From an uncultured Pelagibacteraceae bacterium (lineage in GTDB: Bacteria > Pseudomonadota > Alphaproteobacteria > Pelagibacterales > Pelagibacteraceae): a DNA stretch of 54,215 nucleotides. This document shows, one piece after another, positions 16,717 to 25,775 of this stretch (positions within the stretch are counted from its first letter, which is position 1; each line of letters begins with the position of its first letter). The position numbers and the translations under genes are program-made. Location of the stretch: contig CACOMZ010000001.1 in assembly GCA_902628525.1 (NCBI GenBank), positions 205,186 to 259,400 of the forward strand, written 5' to 3'. The notes under the pieces are model-generated. The model had not been told where the DNA came from. It made no database searches and worked only from the letters and a program-made list of their open reading frames with translations.

Positions 16717-17631
16717 GTGATGAAAATAATTAAAACACAAGAACCAAAAGTTCTTTGGAAGTTGAACTGTACTCTTGGTGAGGGAACTTTATGGGTTGGT
16801 GAACATAATTCAATTTATTTTGTGGATATTAAAAAAAAGAAAATCTTTTCCTTAAATATTAAAAATAAAAAAACTAAAATATTTAAAGTAAATAAAGAAA
16901 TTGGTTTTATTGCTCATATCAAAGATCATATTTTTATTTTAGGTCTTCAAGGAGAATTAAGGATACAGAATTTAAAATCAAAAAAAATTTTTAAATCAAT
17001 ATCAATAGAGAAAAACTTAAAACTAAATAGAATTAATGATGGCAAGACAGATCCTGCTGGAAATCTTTGGTTTGGTACTATGGATAATTTGGAGAGAAAA
17101 ATTGAAAGAGGATCTTTATATAAATTAGATAAAAACCTGATATTAACTAAAATTGATAAAAATTATAGAATTACAAATGGACCAGCTTTTATTGATCAAT
17201 TTAATTTTTATCACACTGACAGCCCAAAGAAGACAATTTATAAAATTAAAATAAACAAAAAAAATAAAATACTTAGTAAAAAAATTTTTGTAAAATTTAC
17301 GCCTGAGGACGGGTCTCCAGATGGGATGACCCTAGATAAAAATAAAAATTTGTGGGTGGCACATTTTCATGGTGCTTCTATATCTGTATTTAATAATAAG
17401 GCTAAACGAATACATAAAATTAATTTTCCTGCAAAAAATATAACTAATTGTGCATTCGGTGGGGATAACAATAGTGAGCTTTTTATCACCACTGCTACAA
17501 AAGGAATGAGCAAAGCAGATAAGAAAAAATTTAGTTATTCTGGATGCTTATTTAGTGTAAAAACAAACTCAAAAGGAATTTTGCAAAAGAAATTCTCATT
17601 TAAAAATGAAAAAAAAAGATCTTTATTATGA
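16717..17631 (+). CDS. SMP-30/gluconolactonase-family lactonase
   Basis: A 304-residue six-bladed beta-propeller of the SMP-30/gluconolaconase/LRE family. It begins CTLGEGTLWVGE with the metal-binding Glu, and has RINDGKTDPAGNLWFGTMD (metal-binding Asn) near residue 107, TNGPAF near 150, and the SPDGMTLDKNKNLWVAHFHG metal-binding Asp near 200. Lys is heavily favoured. Role inferred: opening of a sugar lactone before the dehydratase step. The last 26 bases overlap the start of ppc, in another frame, suggesting one transcript. Confidence 0.88.
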   Translation: MMKIIKTQEPKVLWKLNCTLGEGTLWVGEHNSIYFVDIKKKKIFSLNIKNKKTKIFKVNKEIGFIAHIKDHIFILGLQGELRIQNLKSKKIFKSISIEKNLKLNRINDGKTDPAGNLWFGTMDNLERKIERGSLYKLDKNLILTKIDKNYRITNGPAFIDQFNFYHTDSPKKTIYKIKINKKNKILSKKIFVKFTPEDGSPDGMTLDKNKNLWVAHFHGASISVFNNKAKRIHKINFPAKNITNCAFGGDNNSELFITTATKGMSKADKKKFSYSGCLFSVKTNSKGILQKKFSFKNEKKRSLL

Positions 17632-20293
17632 GAGAATACCTACAAAACTTTTAAGAGAGGACATAAGATATCTTGGAAATATACTAGGTAAGGTCATAAA
17701 AAAACAAGAGGGTATAAATTTTTTTAATTTAGTTGAAAAAATTAGAAAATTATCCAAAGCAAATAAAGCTAATAATAACTCAAAACATTCTTACAACAGA
17801 ATAATAAGAGAAATAAAAAAAATAAATCCTAAAAATACTTTAAAACTCACCAGAGCTTTTACCCATTTTATGAATTTTATTAATCTTGCGGAGTCGATTG
17901 ATGCCTCAAGAAGTCTTAATACTTATGAAAATGAAAAAAAAAATATCTCAAATAAGAATATTTTTATTGAAGAAATTTTTGAAGAATTGTTTGAAAATCG
18001 CAAAATATCTAACACTAAGATATATAATCTTGCAAAAAACTTGAATATAGGAATAGTACTAACGGCACATCCAACTGAAGTTAAAAGAAGAACTCTAATC
18101 CAAAAGTACCATAACATAACTGAAATACTAGAACAGAGGGAGCTATTAAAAAATTTTCCTACAAAATTAAAATTACTTGATAAAAAACTCTATGATGAAT
18201 TCACTATTATATGGAATACAGATGACCTTAAGAGAGTAAGGCCAACACCATTTGATGAAGCAAGGTGGGGTTTAGCAATAATTGAGGATAGTTTATGGGA
18301 AACCATTCCAAAAGTTTATAGACGTTTAAATTCTATATTTCTTCAAAACATGGGAAAAGGATTACCAAAAAATTTTAACCCAATTGAGTTTGGTTCATGG
18401 ATGGGTGGAGATAGAGATGGGAATCCTTTTGTAACCTCTAAAGTAACCAAAGAAGTTATCCTTTTATCTCGATGGGAAGCAGCAAAACTTTATGAAAAAG
18501 CACTCACAAAAATTATAAGATCATATTCAATGCAAAATTGTTCAAAAAAAATCGTGAGCAAGGTAGGGACTACATATGAACCTTATAGAGTTTTCTTAAG
18601 ACCTTTAAGAGATAAAATGAGAAATACACATAGGTCAATAGAACAATATTTAATTAATAAAAAACCCTTAAACCAAAAAAATTTATTGAATACTAAAGAA
18701 GAAATTTTAAAACCTTTGAGAGTAGTAAGAGAGTCTCTTGAGGAAAATCAGAATGAAAATATCGCAAGTGGTGAATTACTTGACTTAATGAGAAGAGCTA
18801 AGTGTTTTGGAATTAATTTAGCTAGATTGGATATAAGACAAGAGTCTTCTAGACACACACAATTAATGAATGAAATAATAAAAAGTAAATTTAATAAAAA
18901 TTACAATAAATTATCAGAGAGTAAAAAAATTGATCTTCTTAAATCTTTAATTTTGTCTAAAAAAAATATCATCAATAAATATAATTTTAAAAATAAAGAG
19001 AACAAAGAAGTTTGGTCAACGTTTAAAGCTTTAGCTGAAGAGCCAGCAGAATGTTTAGGTGCTTATATAATTTCTATGACAACATCAGCATCGGATATTT
19101 TAACTATTTCATTCTTACAAAAAGAAGCAAAAATCAAAGAAAAATTAAGAGTTGTTCCTCTTTTTGAAACTTTAGACGATTTAATAAATGCAAGGTCAAT
19201 AATGGAAAATTTATTTTCAAAATCTTGGTACAGAAAATTGATTAAAAATAAGCAAGAAGTTATGATTGGTTATTCAGACTCCAGTAAAGATGCTGGAAAA
19301 ATTTGCGCAAGCTGGCATCAGTATAAAGCTCAAGAGCAAATAGTAAAATTAGCTAGAAAATTTAAGATAGAGGTTGTTTTTTTTCATGGAAGAGGAGGTT
19401 CTGCAGGAAGAGGTGGGGGGCCGATTCAAGCTACTTTGAGATCACAACCTCCTAATTCTGTAAATGGCAAAATTAGAATTACTGATCAAGGAGAAGTTAT
19501 ACAACAAAAATACGGTTACGAGCCACTGGCAAAGTATAATTTGTGTAGTTATATTGGCGCTGTCGCAGAAGCAACATTAAATCCACCGCCTATACCAAAA
19601 AATAATTGGAGAACATTAATAGAAAAAATGTCAGATATTTCCAAAAGCTCTTATAGAAAAAATATTAATCAAAGCTCGGAATTTATTAAATATTTCAAAA
19701 CAGTAACTCCCCATGTGGCTCTTGGAAAATTATCAATTGGATCAAGACCATCAAAAAGAAAAAATATTGACAATATTAAAAGTTTGAGAGCAATTCCTTG
19801 GGTATTTGCGTGGACACAAATAAGATTAATGCTGCCAGCATGGTTAGGTAGTGCAGAGGCACTCAGATATGCTTATATAAAACAATTCAGAAAAACTCTA
19901 TATGATATGGAAAAAAACTGGCCATTTTTTAACTCAATGCTTGATATGTTAGACATGGTAATTTCAAAAGCTGACCCCGATATATCCAAAATTTATGAGG
20001 AATATTTAGCTGACGAAAAACTTAAGAGAGTTGGTCAAAAACTAAGATTTCAGTTTAAAGTTGTTAAAGAAATTAATAAAAAAATTACACCTAAAGAAAT
20101 AATAAAATTAAGAAAAGAGTTTAGAACCTCGGTATTTGTAAGAAATATTTATTCTGAAGTATTAAATATTATTCAGCCAATTGTAATTAGTAAAATCAAA
20201 AAAAATAAAAATAAAAATAATAGAAAATATTTAAACGACTCTCTTCTAACATCAATTGCAGGTATTTCTGCTGCTATGAAAAATACTGGTTAA
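17606..20293 (+). CDS. ppc: Phosphoenolpyruvate carboxylase
   Basis: Anaplerotic enzyme making oxaloacetate from PEP and bicarbonate. At 895 residues it is full length. Catalytic motifs are present: VLTAHPTEVKRRT near 150 with the key His, the GSWMGGDRDGNPFV segment near 265, GYSDSSKDAG near 553, FFHGRGGSAGRGGGP near 593, and the C-terminal AAMKNTG end that is near-invariant in the family. The ATG at 17606 lies inside the lactonase gene (26-base overlap) with no better start downstream. Its coupling to a pathway that makes pyruvate and hydroxyacids is suggestive of shared carbon flow. Confidence 0.97.
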   Translation: MKKKDLYYERIPTKLLREDIRYLGNILGKVIKKQEGINFFNLVEKIRKLSKANKANNNSKHSYNRIIREIKKINPKNTLKLTRAFTHFMNFINLAESIDASRSLNTYENEKKNISNKNIFIEEIFEELFENRKISNTKIYNLAKNLNIGIVLTAHPTEVKRRTLIQKYHNITEILEQRELLKNFPTKLKLLDKKLYDEFTIIWNTDDLKRVRPTPFDEARWGLAIIEDSLWETIPKVYRRLNSIFLQNMGKGLPKNFNPIEFGSWMGGDRDGNPFVTSKVTKEVILLSRWEAAKLYEKALTKIIRSYSMQNCSKKIVSKVGTTYEPYRVFLRPLRDKMRNTHRSIEQYLINKKPLNQKNLLNTKEEILKPLRVVRESLEENQNENIASGELLDLMRRAKCFGINLARLDIRQESSRHTQLMNEIIKSKFNKNYNKLSESKKIDLLKSLILSKKNIINKYNFKNKENKEVWSTFKALAEEPAECLGAYIISMTTSASDILTISFLQKEAKIKEKLRVVPLFETLDDLINARSIMENLFSKSWYRKLIKNKQEVMIGYSDSSKDAGKICASWHQYKAQEQIVKLARKFKIEVVFFHGRGGSAGRGGGPIQATLRSQPPNSVNGKIRITDQGEVIQQKYGYEPLAKYNLCSYIGAVAEATLNPPPIPKNNWRTLIEKMSDISKSSYRKNINQSSEFIKYFKTVTPHVALGKLSIGSRPSKRKNIDNIKSLRAIPWVFAWTQIRLMLPAWLGSAEALRYAYIKQFRKTLYDMEKNWPFFNSMLDMLDMVISKADPDISKIYEEYLADEKLKRVGQKLRFQFKVVKEINKKITPKEIIKLRKEFRTSVFVRNIYSEVLNIIQPIVISKIKKNKNKNNRKYLNDSLLTSIAGISAAMKNTG

Positions 20294-21001
20294 ATGTTTG
20301 AGTTTTTTATTGCTTTTGGTGCAGGCCTTGTAAGTTTTCTATCTCCATGTGTATTACCTTTGATACCTGGTTATATTTCTTATATTTCAGGCCAATCCTT
20401 ACAAAACATTTTAAAGTCAAAGAAAATAAATATATTTCCATTAATTCTTTTTTGCCTAGGGTTTTCTAGTGTATTTGTAATTTTAGGAGCATCCGCATCT
20501 TTTCTTGGACAGGCACTCCTACAAAATTCAGAAGTTTTAAGAATAATAGCAGGTATCATAATAATTATTTTTTCTCTTCAATTACTTGGGTTAATTAATA
20601 TTTCTTATTTGAATTTTGAAAAACGATTTGATGCAAAGGAATCCAGAAATGTTTTATTTCCTTATATAATTGGATTAGCTTTTGGATTTGGTTGGACACC
20701 TTGTATAGGTCCAATTTTAGGTTCAATCTTAGCACTTGCGTCAATCGAAGAAACATTATCAAGAGCAATTTTATTGTTAATATTCTATTCTCTGGGACTT
20801 GCAATTCCTTTTGTTTTGTCAGGTTACTTAATTCAAAGATTTTTATTGTTTTCAAAAAATTTTAAAAAAAACATCAATATCATATCTAAATCAGGTGGTA
20901 TCATCCTTTTAATAACAGGTATTTTAATATTAACTAATCAGCTTCAAGCTATTGGTTTCTATATCATTGAAATCTTTCCATTTATGCAAAAATTCGGATA
21001 A
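20294..21001 (+). CDS. ccdA: Cytochrome c biogenesis protein CcdA (thiol-reducing membrane protein)
   Basis: A 235-residue inner-membrane protein with about six helices that carries reducing power from cytoplasmic thioredoxin to periplasmic thiol proteins for cytochrome c maturation. The two redox cysteines are in SFLSPCVLPLIPGYISYISG (near residue 18) and FGWTPCIGPILGSILAL (near 137). It starts on the base directly after the ppc stop. The CcdA assignment is firm; whether it serves haem ligation or another periplasmic thiol system is not visible. Confidence 0.93.
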   Translation: MFEFFIAFGAGLVSFLSPCVLPLIPGYISYISGQSLQNILKSKKINIFPLILFCLGFSSVFVILGASASFLGQALLQNSEVLRIIAGIIIIIFSLQLLGLINISYLNFEKRFDAKESRNVLFPYIIGLAFGFGWTPCIGPILGSILALASIEETLSRAILLLIFYSLGLAIPFVLSGYLIQRFLLFSKNFKKNINIISKSGGIILLITGILILTNQLQAIGFYIIEIFPFMQKFG

Positions 21002-21010
21002 AAGAGTTGT

Positions 21011-21598
21011 ATGAAAATTTATCAAATAGACTCAAGTGCTAGAAAAAATGGCTCAACCTCAAGAGCTTTAGCTAAGAAACTACTTAATAAAATTAAAAAA
21101 CCAGACGATGAGGTAATTTATAGAGATTTAGATGATGAGATGCTTTTTGTAAGTGGACTTACTGAGTCTGGAATGAAAATTGAGGAAAAAGATCAAACCG
21201 AAGAACACAAGAAAATGTTTGAGTTATCTAATAAGCTTGTCAAAGAGCTTAAAGATTGTGACATAATTATAATTTCCGCACCAATTTATAACTATGGTCC
21301 ACCAGCAACACTTAAAGCGTGGTCAGATCTAGCTGCAAGAATAGGAGAAACTTTTAGGTTTAAACCAAATGGTAGAAGAGAAGGTTTGTTAAAAAATAAG
21401 CATGCCTATCTAGTAATAACTTCGGGTGGGACAAAACTTAATAGTTCTGAAGATTTTTTAACACCTTGGTTAAAATTTATTTTAAATTTTTTTGGAATAG
21501 AAAAAGTTGATATAATTAGTGCTGATCAAATGGCTCTTGATTATGAAAAATCAATTAAAGAAGCAGAAGCACAAATAGATAATTTATTTAAAGATTGA
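21011..21598 (+). CDS. azoR: FMN-dependent NADH:quinone reductase / azoreductase (AzoR family)
   Basis: A 195-residue flavodoxin-fold protein. The phosphate-binding loop is SSARKNGSTSRALAKKLL (about residues 8-25) and the flavin-binding APIYNYGPPATLKAWSDLAAR near 95, followed by IGETFRF and the ITSGGT segment. AzoR enzymes reduce quinones and azo compounds with NADH and are homodimers. It lies nine bases after ccdA and its last bases overlap the convergent dioxygenase gene by 11 bases. Confidence 0.88.
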   Translation: MKIYQIDSSARKNGSTSRALAKKLLNKIKKPDDEVIYRDLDDEMLFVSGLTESGMKIEEKDQTEEHKKMFELSNKLVKELKDCDIIIISAPIYNYGPPATLKAWSDLAARIGETFRFKPNGRREGLLKNKHAYLVITSGGTKLNSSEDFLTPWLKFILNFFGIEKVDIISADQMALDYEKSIKEAEAQIDNLFKD

Positions 21599-22691
21599 AT
21601 TTTCTCTTTAGGTGTCTAAGTTTCCCCTCGGTACTATCGTAATCAATATAACACCCTTGTAAATACCTGTTACCTTCTTTAGTTTCATATGCTGTTCTTC
21701 CATGAAGAAGCCTGTGATTATCCATCATCATTAAATCTTTTTCCTCAAGTTTAAATTCTATTCTATATTTATCTGAATTATACATTTCAGAAAGTTTTTT
21801 TCGTGCTTGATAGTATAAATCTAATTTTTCTTTATCTAAAATTGGAACATAATCTAGTCTAGGACTAAATCTTACCTGTTTAAAACTTTTATCTTCATGA
21901 AGTTCTATTAAAGGAGAAATGGTTTCTAAGATAACTTCTTTGTCAATAAATCTGAATCTTACTTTTACTTCTGTTAAAATTTTGTAGTATTCTGGATATT
22001 CTCTTTTCAAATCTTCAGTAACTGTGTAACCGTCAACTAAGGTAGACAATCCACCTGACACTTTACTTTCGATACAATGTAAAAGCTGAATGCACGGAAC
22101 AGGATTTCTGTACGGATTGTCTGTATGAGGAGCTAAAGCTAAAGATGTATAAGCTAAATCGTTTGGGTCAGGTTTAGATTTTACATCAAAATATTCACCA
22201 AAATTAGTTCTTCTTACACTTCCTATAGAATTAGCAAATTCAACAATATAATTTTTTGATGTTGGAATGTTTTTGACTATAACAAATCCATATTTGTAAA
22301 AAGAAACAAGCAAATCATGCATTTCTCTACTTTCATAAAATTCATCTTGATATTCAAAATTTTTAATACTTTTTAAGCTAGAATCCCATTTAGTCTTTTC
22401 TATAGATCTAATTACAATATCTTCTTTAGAAAATTCTGAAGTAATTTTATCAATTTCTAGTTTTGAGTTTACGCCATCATTGAAATCGACTTCTAAATAT
22501 TTTTCATCAATATTAACTTTATTTATTGAAATATCACTTCTCAAGAATGTCGGATCAAAAAGTCTTTGCTGAGTCCCTTTATCTAAATATTTCTCACCAT
22601 TTACCCTTTCTCTTAACCAAAAAGGGTGAATCTCTTTTTTGGCTGAGCCGCTATCAAAAAAAACTTTATTTTTTATGATTTCAATTTTCAT
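21588..22691 (-). CDS. Gamma-butyrobetaine hydroxylase-like Fe(II)/2-oxoglutarate dioxygenase
   Basis: A 367-residue protein with an N-terminal DUF971/GBBH-like domain (IHPFWLRERVNG and TQQRLFDPT, residues 20-55) and a C-terminal TauD/TfdA-type catalytic domain. The iron ligands are in LAPHTDNPYRNPVPCIQLLH (His and Asp, near 190) and DNHRLLHGRTAYE (distal His, near 333), with the oxoglutarate-binding Arg likely in RYLQGCYID. Characterised relatives hydroxylate gamma-butyrobetaine to carnitine or trimethyllysine. ATG 22691 is preferred to TTG 22703. In an osmolyte-using bacterium a quaternary-amine catabolic role is plausible. Confidence 0.85.
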   Translation of the reverse strand: MKIEIIKNKVFFDSGSAKKEIHPFWLRERVNGEKYLDKGTQQRLFDPTFLRSDISINKVNIDEKYLEVDFNDGVNSKLEIDKITSEFSKEDIVIRSIEKTKWDSSLKSIKNFEYQDEFYESREMHDLLVSFYKYGFVIVKNIPTSKNYIVEFANSIGSVRRTNFGEYFDVKSKPDPNDLAYTSLALAPHTDNPYRNPVPCIQLLHCIESKVSGGLSTLVDGYTVTEDLKREYPEYYKILTEVKVRFRFIDKEVILETISPLIELHEDKSFKQVRFSPRLDYVPILDKEKLDLYYQARKKLSEMYNSDKYRIEFKLEEKDLMMMDNHRLLHGRTAYETKEGNRYLQGCYIDYDSTEGKLRHLKRKFNL

Positions 22692-22757
22692 ATTAAAAGC
22701 CAAGCATTATTAAAAATTTAACTTTAATCAACATAAATTAAATAGTATGAGTTCTCT

Positions 22758-23564
22758 GTGAATAAATTCGATACAAAAAAATATCCAATATATGCTAGTT
22801 TTTTAAACCAACTAGCAAAGGATTTAACAAAATTTTATTATACCAAATTAGATAAACCCTTTAAGGTATCTAACAAGATTAAAGGCAAAGGTTACGATCC
22901 CGTAACATCATCTGATAAAGCGTTTGAAAAATTTATCAGGTCTAAAATTTCAAAAAAATTTCCTAACCATCAAATTATAGGCGAAGAATATGGTCATAAA
23001 AATTCCAAAAGTTTATTTTCTTGGGTTATTGATCCAATCGATGGAACCAGATCATATGTTGTAGGAAATCCAAGTTGGAGTAATTTAATTTCACTTAATT
23101 ACAATAATGAACCAATTTTAGGATTGGCAAATTTTCCTAAAATGAAAAAATATTATTTAAATGTTAATAAATTCACAGCATATGTTTTTGAGGGAAATAA
23201 AAAAAGAAAACTTAAAGTTAATACTAAAATAAATTTTGAAAACGCGAAACTAGCAGCCGCGTTCCATAATCAATTATCTTTAAAACAACAATCTAAAATT
23301 CAAAAATTTATTAAACGAATGCAATTTCCATGCTTTGATGCTTTAACATATTGTCAATTAGCAGAGGGTAGACTTGAAATAGTTTCACAATGTGCAAATA
23401 AAATTTGGGATATACATCCTATTATTCCTATTGTAAGAGCAAGTGGAGCTATAGTTACAACATGGGGTAATAACAATCCAGTAGCAGGTGGAAATATTAT
23501 TGTTTCAAATAATATCAGAAATCATAAAAAAATTTTAAAATTATTAAAACCATTAGCTGAATGA
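22758..23564 (+). CDS. hisN: Inositol-monophosphatase-family phosphatase, histidinol-phosphatase-like
   Basis: A 268-residue member of the IMPase superfamily. Metal-binding motifs are complete: IIGEEYG (Glu, near 74), WVIDPIDGTRSYVVGNPSWSNLISL (near 91) and the late IWDIHPIIPIVRASGAIVTTWG (near 215). This last segment, with its D-x-x-P pattern, is typical of the HisN-type histidinol phosphatases used by many alphaproteobacteria in place of HisB; other IMPase substrates cannot be excluded. The start is GTG 22758; an ATG at 22747 is in the same frame but runs into a stop. Overlaps the DUF924 gene by four bases. Confidence 0.85.
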   Translation: MNKFDTKKYPIYASFLNQLAKDLTKFYYTKLDKPFKVSNKIKGKGYDPVTSSDKAFEKFIRSKISKKFPNHQIIGEEYGHKNSKSLFSWVIDPIDGTRSYVVGNPSWSNLISLNYNNEPILGLANFPKMKKYYLNVNKFTAYVFEGNKKRKLKVNTKINFENAKLAAAFHNQLSLKQQSKIQKFIKRMQFPCFDALTYCQLAEGRLEIVSQCANKIWDIHPIIPIVRASGAIVTTWGNNNPVAGGNIIVSNNIRNHKKILKLLKPLAE

Positions 23565-24124
23565 TACCTGAAAGAGCTCAAGCAATCTTAGATTTCTGGT
23601 TTAAAGAAACACCATCTGAAATAAGATTTAAAAAAGATGAAAAATTTGATCAAAAAATTAGAGATAATTTTTTAAAAGATTATGAAATTGCGTGTCAAAA
23701 TGAATACGATGACTGGCAAGATAATCCGATGAGTTGTTTAGCTCTAGTAATTTTATTTGATCAGTTTTCACGTAATATGTTTAGAAATGATAAAAAAGCT
23801 TTTGATCAAGATCATAAAACTAGGCTGATAGTTAATGATGCAGTTTATTCCGGTTATTTAGAAGCAATGAACGTACATCAAAGATTTTTTATGTTGTTAC
23901 CATTAATTCATAGTGAAGAAATTAGCGACCATGAAATGGCTTATTATTTATTGAGTAAATATTTAAGAGAACATGAGGGCTATCACAAAATTAAAAAATT
24001 TTGGCAAGATCACACTAGAGTAATAAGATTATTTCATAGATATCCTCATAGAAACGAAATTTTAGAGAGAGAGTCTACTGAAGAGGAAATAGAATTTTTA
24101 AAAGGTCCAAATTCTTCTTGGTAA
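23561..24124 (+). CDS. DUF924 family protein
   Basis: A 187-residue DUF924 protein, all-helical and TPR-like by family. Hallmarks: ILDFWFKETPSE at the start, ALVILFDQFSRNMFRNDKKAFDQD near 60-85, RFFMLLPLIHSEEISDHE, and the RYPHRNEILERESTEEE end. No function is established. It is in a four-base-overlap operon with the hisN-like gene and one base ahead of the DUF952 gene. Confidence 0.9.
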   Translation: MIPERAQAILDFWFKETPSEIRFKKDEKFDQKIRDNFLKDYEIACQNEYDDWQDNPMSCLALVILFDQFSRNMFRNDKKAFDQDHKTRLIVNDAVYSGYLEAMNVHQRFFMLLPLIHSEEISDHEMAYYLLSKYLREHEGYHKIKKFWQDHTRVIRLFHRYPHRNEILERESTEEEIEFLKGPNSSW

Positions 24125-24125
24125 T

Positions 24126-24497
24126 ATGAATTTAGAGTTTGTTTTTAAAATTATTGATAAAGAGGAATGGCAAAAAGCTAAACAAACTGGAACTTATGAT
24201 GGATCTGATAATGACAAAAAAGATGGTTATATTCATTTATCAGAGGAAGATCAGGTACCTGAAACTCTTAAAAAGCATTACCCAAACAAAGAAAATTTAA
24301 TTTTATTAAGAGTTAATGCTTTTAAGCTTGAGCATTTACTTTGGGAACAGGCTTCAAATGGAGATATGTATCCTCACTTATATTCACCTCTAGATATCAA
24401 AAGTGTTGTGGACGAATTTGAGTTACCTTTAGATGATAATGGAATTCATGAACTTCCAGAGATTTTAAAAAAATATCAATTCAATCGTCCAAGGTAA
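24126..24497 (+). CDS. DUF952 domain protein
   Basis: A 123-residue DUF952 protein. The FKIIDKEEWQKAKQTGTYDGS start, GYIHLSEEDQVPETL (His-containing conserved core) and LLWEQASNGDMYPHLYSPL segments match the family. Function not known; the fold is related to ADP-ribosyltransferase-like proteins. Convergent with the SMR gene by 22 bases. Confidence 0.88.
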   Translation: MNLEFVFKIIDKEEWQKAKQTGTYDGSDNDKKDGYIHLSEEDQVPETLKKHYPNKENLILLRVNAFKLEHLLWEQASNGDMYPHLYSPLDIKSVVDEFELPLDDNGIHELPEILKKYQFNRPR

Positions 24498-24811
24498 TTA
24501 ACCATTATCACACCAATTATAATTAAGATAATTCCTATAGTTCCATATATATTTGGTACCTGATTGAATCTTAATACTGCAAATAAGACCACACCAGTTA
24601 CGGTTAGACCACTGTACGTAGAATAAGCAAAACCAACTGGAAGTGCGGACATTGCTTTTGCAATTGAAAACATTGTGATGCACATAAACAATATACATAA
24701 GACTGATGGTGTTAATTTTGTAAAACCTTCAGAAATTTTAGCAAAACTGTTTGAGGCAATTCCAAACATAATACCATTTGCTAGAAACAAGTATCCCAAT
24801 AAAGGTTTCAC
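24476..24811 (-). CDS. Small multidrug resistance (SMR)-like transporter subunit, glutamate-less
   Basis: A 111-residue four-helix protein of the SMR fold (EmrE/SugE): KISEGFTKLTPSVLC after helix 1, GFAYSTYSGLTVTGVVLFAV for helix 3 and the IGIILIIIGVIMVNYLG helix 4. However, the position of the essential membrane Glu14 of EmrE is Gly17 here (counted from the conserved SEGF segment and Lys25), and the Trp63 position is Tyr. It sits two bases after its paralogue, so the pair likely forms a heterodimer. The substrate is unknown and proton-coupled drug export by the classical mechanism is doubtful. Confidence 0.85.
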   Translation of the reverse strand: MKPLLGYLFLANGIMFGIASNSFAKISEGFTKLTPSVLCILFMCITMFSIAKAMSALPVGFAYSTYSGLTVTGVVLFAVLRFNQVPNIYGTIGIILIIIGVIMVNYLGRLN

Positions 24812-24813
24812 AA

Positions 24814-25146
24814 CTATTTATTCCCCAATAAATTTACCATCAAAACTCCAATGATAATTAACGCAAGCCCTATCATTGAGTAAAAATTAGGTACTTGATT
24901 ATATTTAATTACTCCAACAATAACTGTTGCAATTATAGTTAGTCCCGCAAATGAAGCATAGGTAATACCCATTGGAATATTTTTCATTACCAATGAAAGT
25001 GCATACATACATAATACAATTGATATTGCTGTAATTATACTTGGAAAAAGAAGAGTAAATCCCTCAGCACTTTTTGCAAAACTATTTGAGGTAACTCCTA
25101 AGAAAACAGCTATGGCAAGAAATAAATATGAAGTTACAAGACTCAT
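24814..25146 (-). CDS. Small multidrug resistance (SMR)-like transporter subunit, glutamate-less paralogue
   Basis: A 110-residue paralogue of the downstream SMR gene, with KSAEGFTLLFPSIITAI after helix 1, GITYASFAGLTIIATVIVGV for helix 3 and the IGLALIIIGVLMVNLLG helix 4. The usual helix-1 Glu is Gly17 and the helix-3 Trp is Phe, exactly as in its partner, so the loss is shared and not a sequencing error. SMR pairs usually work as heterodimers with opposite topologies. Confidence 0.85.
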   Translation of the reverse strand: MSLVTSYLFLAIAVFLGVTSNSFAKSAEGFTLLFPSIITAISIVLCMYALSLVMKNIPMGITYASFAGLTIIATVIVGVIKYNQVPNFYSMIGLALIIIGVLMVNLLGNK

Positions 25147-25184
25147 TTTAATACTTTAAATGAATTCTACAAAAATATATAGAA

Positions 25185-25775
25185 CTATTTAAGCGACCAT
25201 TTGATGGCATCTTCCATCCGATCGTCTCCCCAAAAGAGTTCATTGTTAACAACAAAAGATGGACTTCCAAATATTTTATATTCTCGAGCTAAATTTGTGT
25301 TCTGTCTATACTTATTCTTAACAATCTCAGTTTGCGCATCATTTATAATATCATCTTTAATTAAACCCAGTTCTTCACAAACTTCAGAAATACTCGGTTC
25401 GATTGCTGGCTCTTTTTTTTCTTGAAACCACTTTTTATATGTTTGAATTACAAAGTTAACCCCCCATTCCTTTTCTATCCCAAGAATAGCAATTTGATTA
25501 GCTAGATCAAATTCAGATAATGGGTAAGGCACAGGGGTCTTAGCTGAAAATCCATATCCTTCTGCTCTTCTTTCTATATCTCTCCACATATAATTAACTT
25601 TATTAATTTTATCCTTAGGAAAAGGGATATTGTTCATTTCCGTCATTATTTCCCTTACACTAAAGGGTTTCCAATTGACTTTTATTTGATGTTTTTTTTC
25701 AATATCTAAAATTCTAGTAACAGATAAATATGTATAAGTACTACCTATTGAAAAAAAGAAATCTACATCTGCCAT
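25185..25775 (-). CDS. DsbA-fold/GST-kappa family isomerase (2-hydroxychromene-2-carboxylate isomerase-like)
   Basis: A 196-residue thioredoxin-fold protein. The N-terminal DVDFFFSIGSTYTYLSVTRI carries the Ser that activates glutathione in HCCA isomerases rather than a CxxC, and the IFGSPSFVVNNELFWGDDRMEDAI end is standard for the family. The usual role is glutathione-dependent isomerisation in aromatic breakdown, but no other aromatic-pathway gene lies nearby, so the substrate is open. Its ATG is on the base after the cupredoxin gene's stop codon, so the two are coupled. Confidence 0.86.
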   Translation of the reverse strand: MADVDFFFSIGSTYTYLSVTRILDIEKKHQIKVNWKPFSVREIMTEMNNIPFPKDKINKVNYMWRDIERRAEGYGFSAKTPVPYPLSEFDLANQIAILGIEKEWGVNFVIQTYKKWFQEKKEPAIEPSISEVCEELGLIKDDIINDAQTEIVKNKYRQNTNLAREYKIFGSPSFVVNNELFWGDDRMEDAIKWSLK

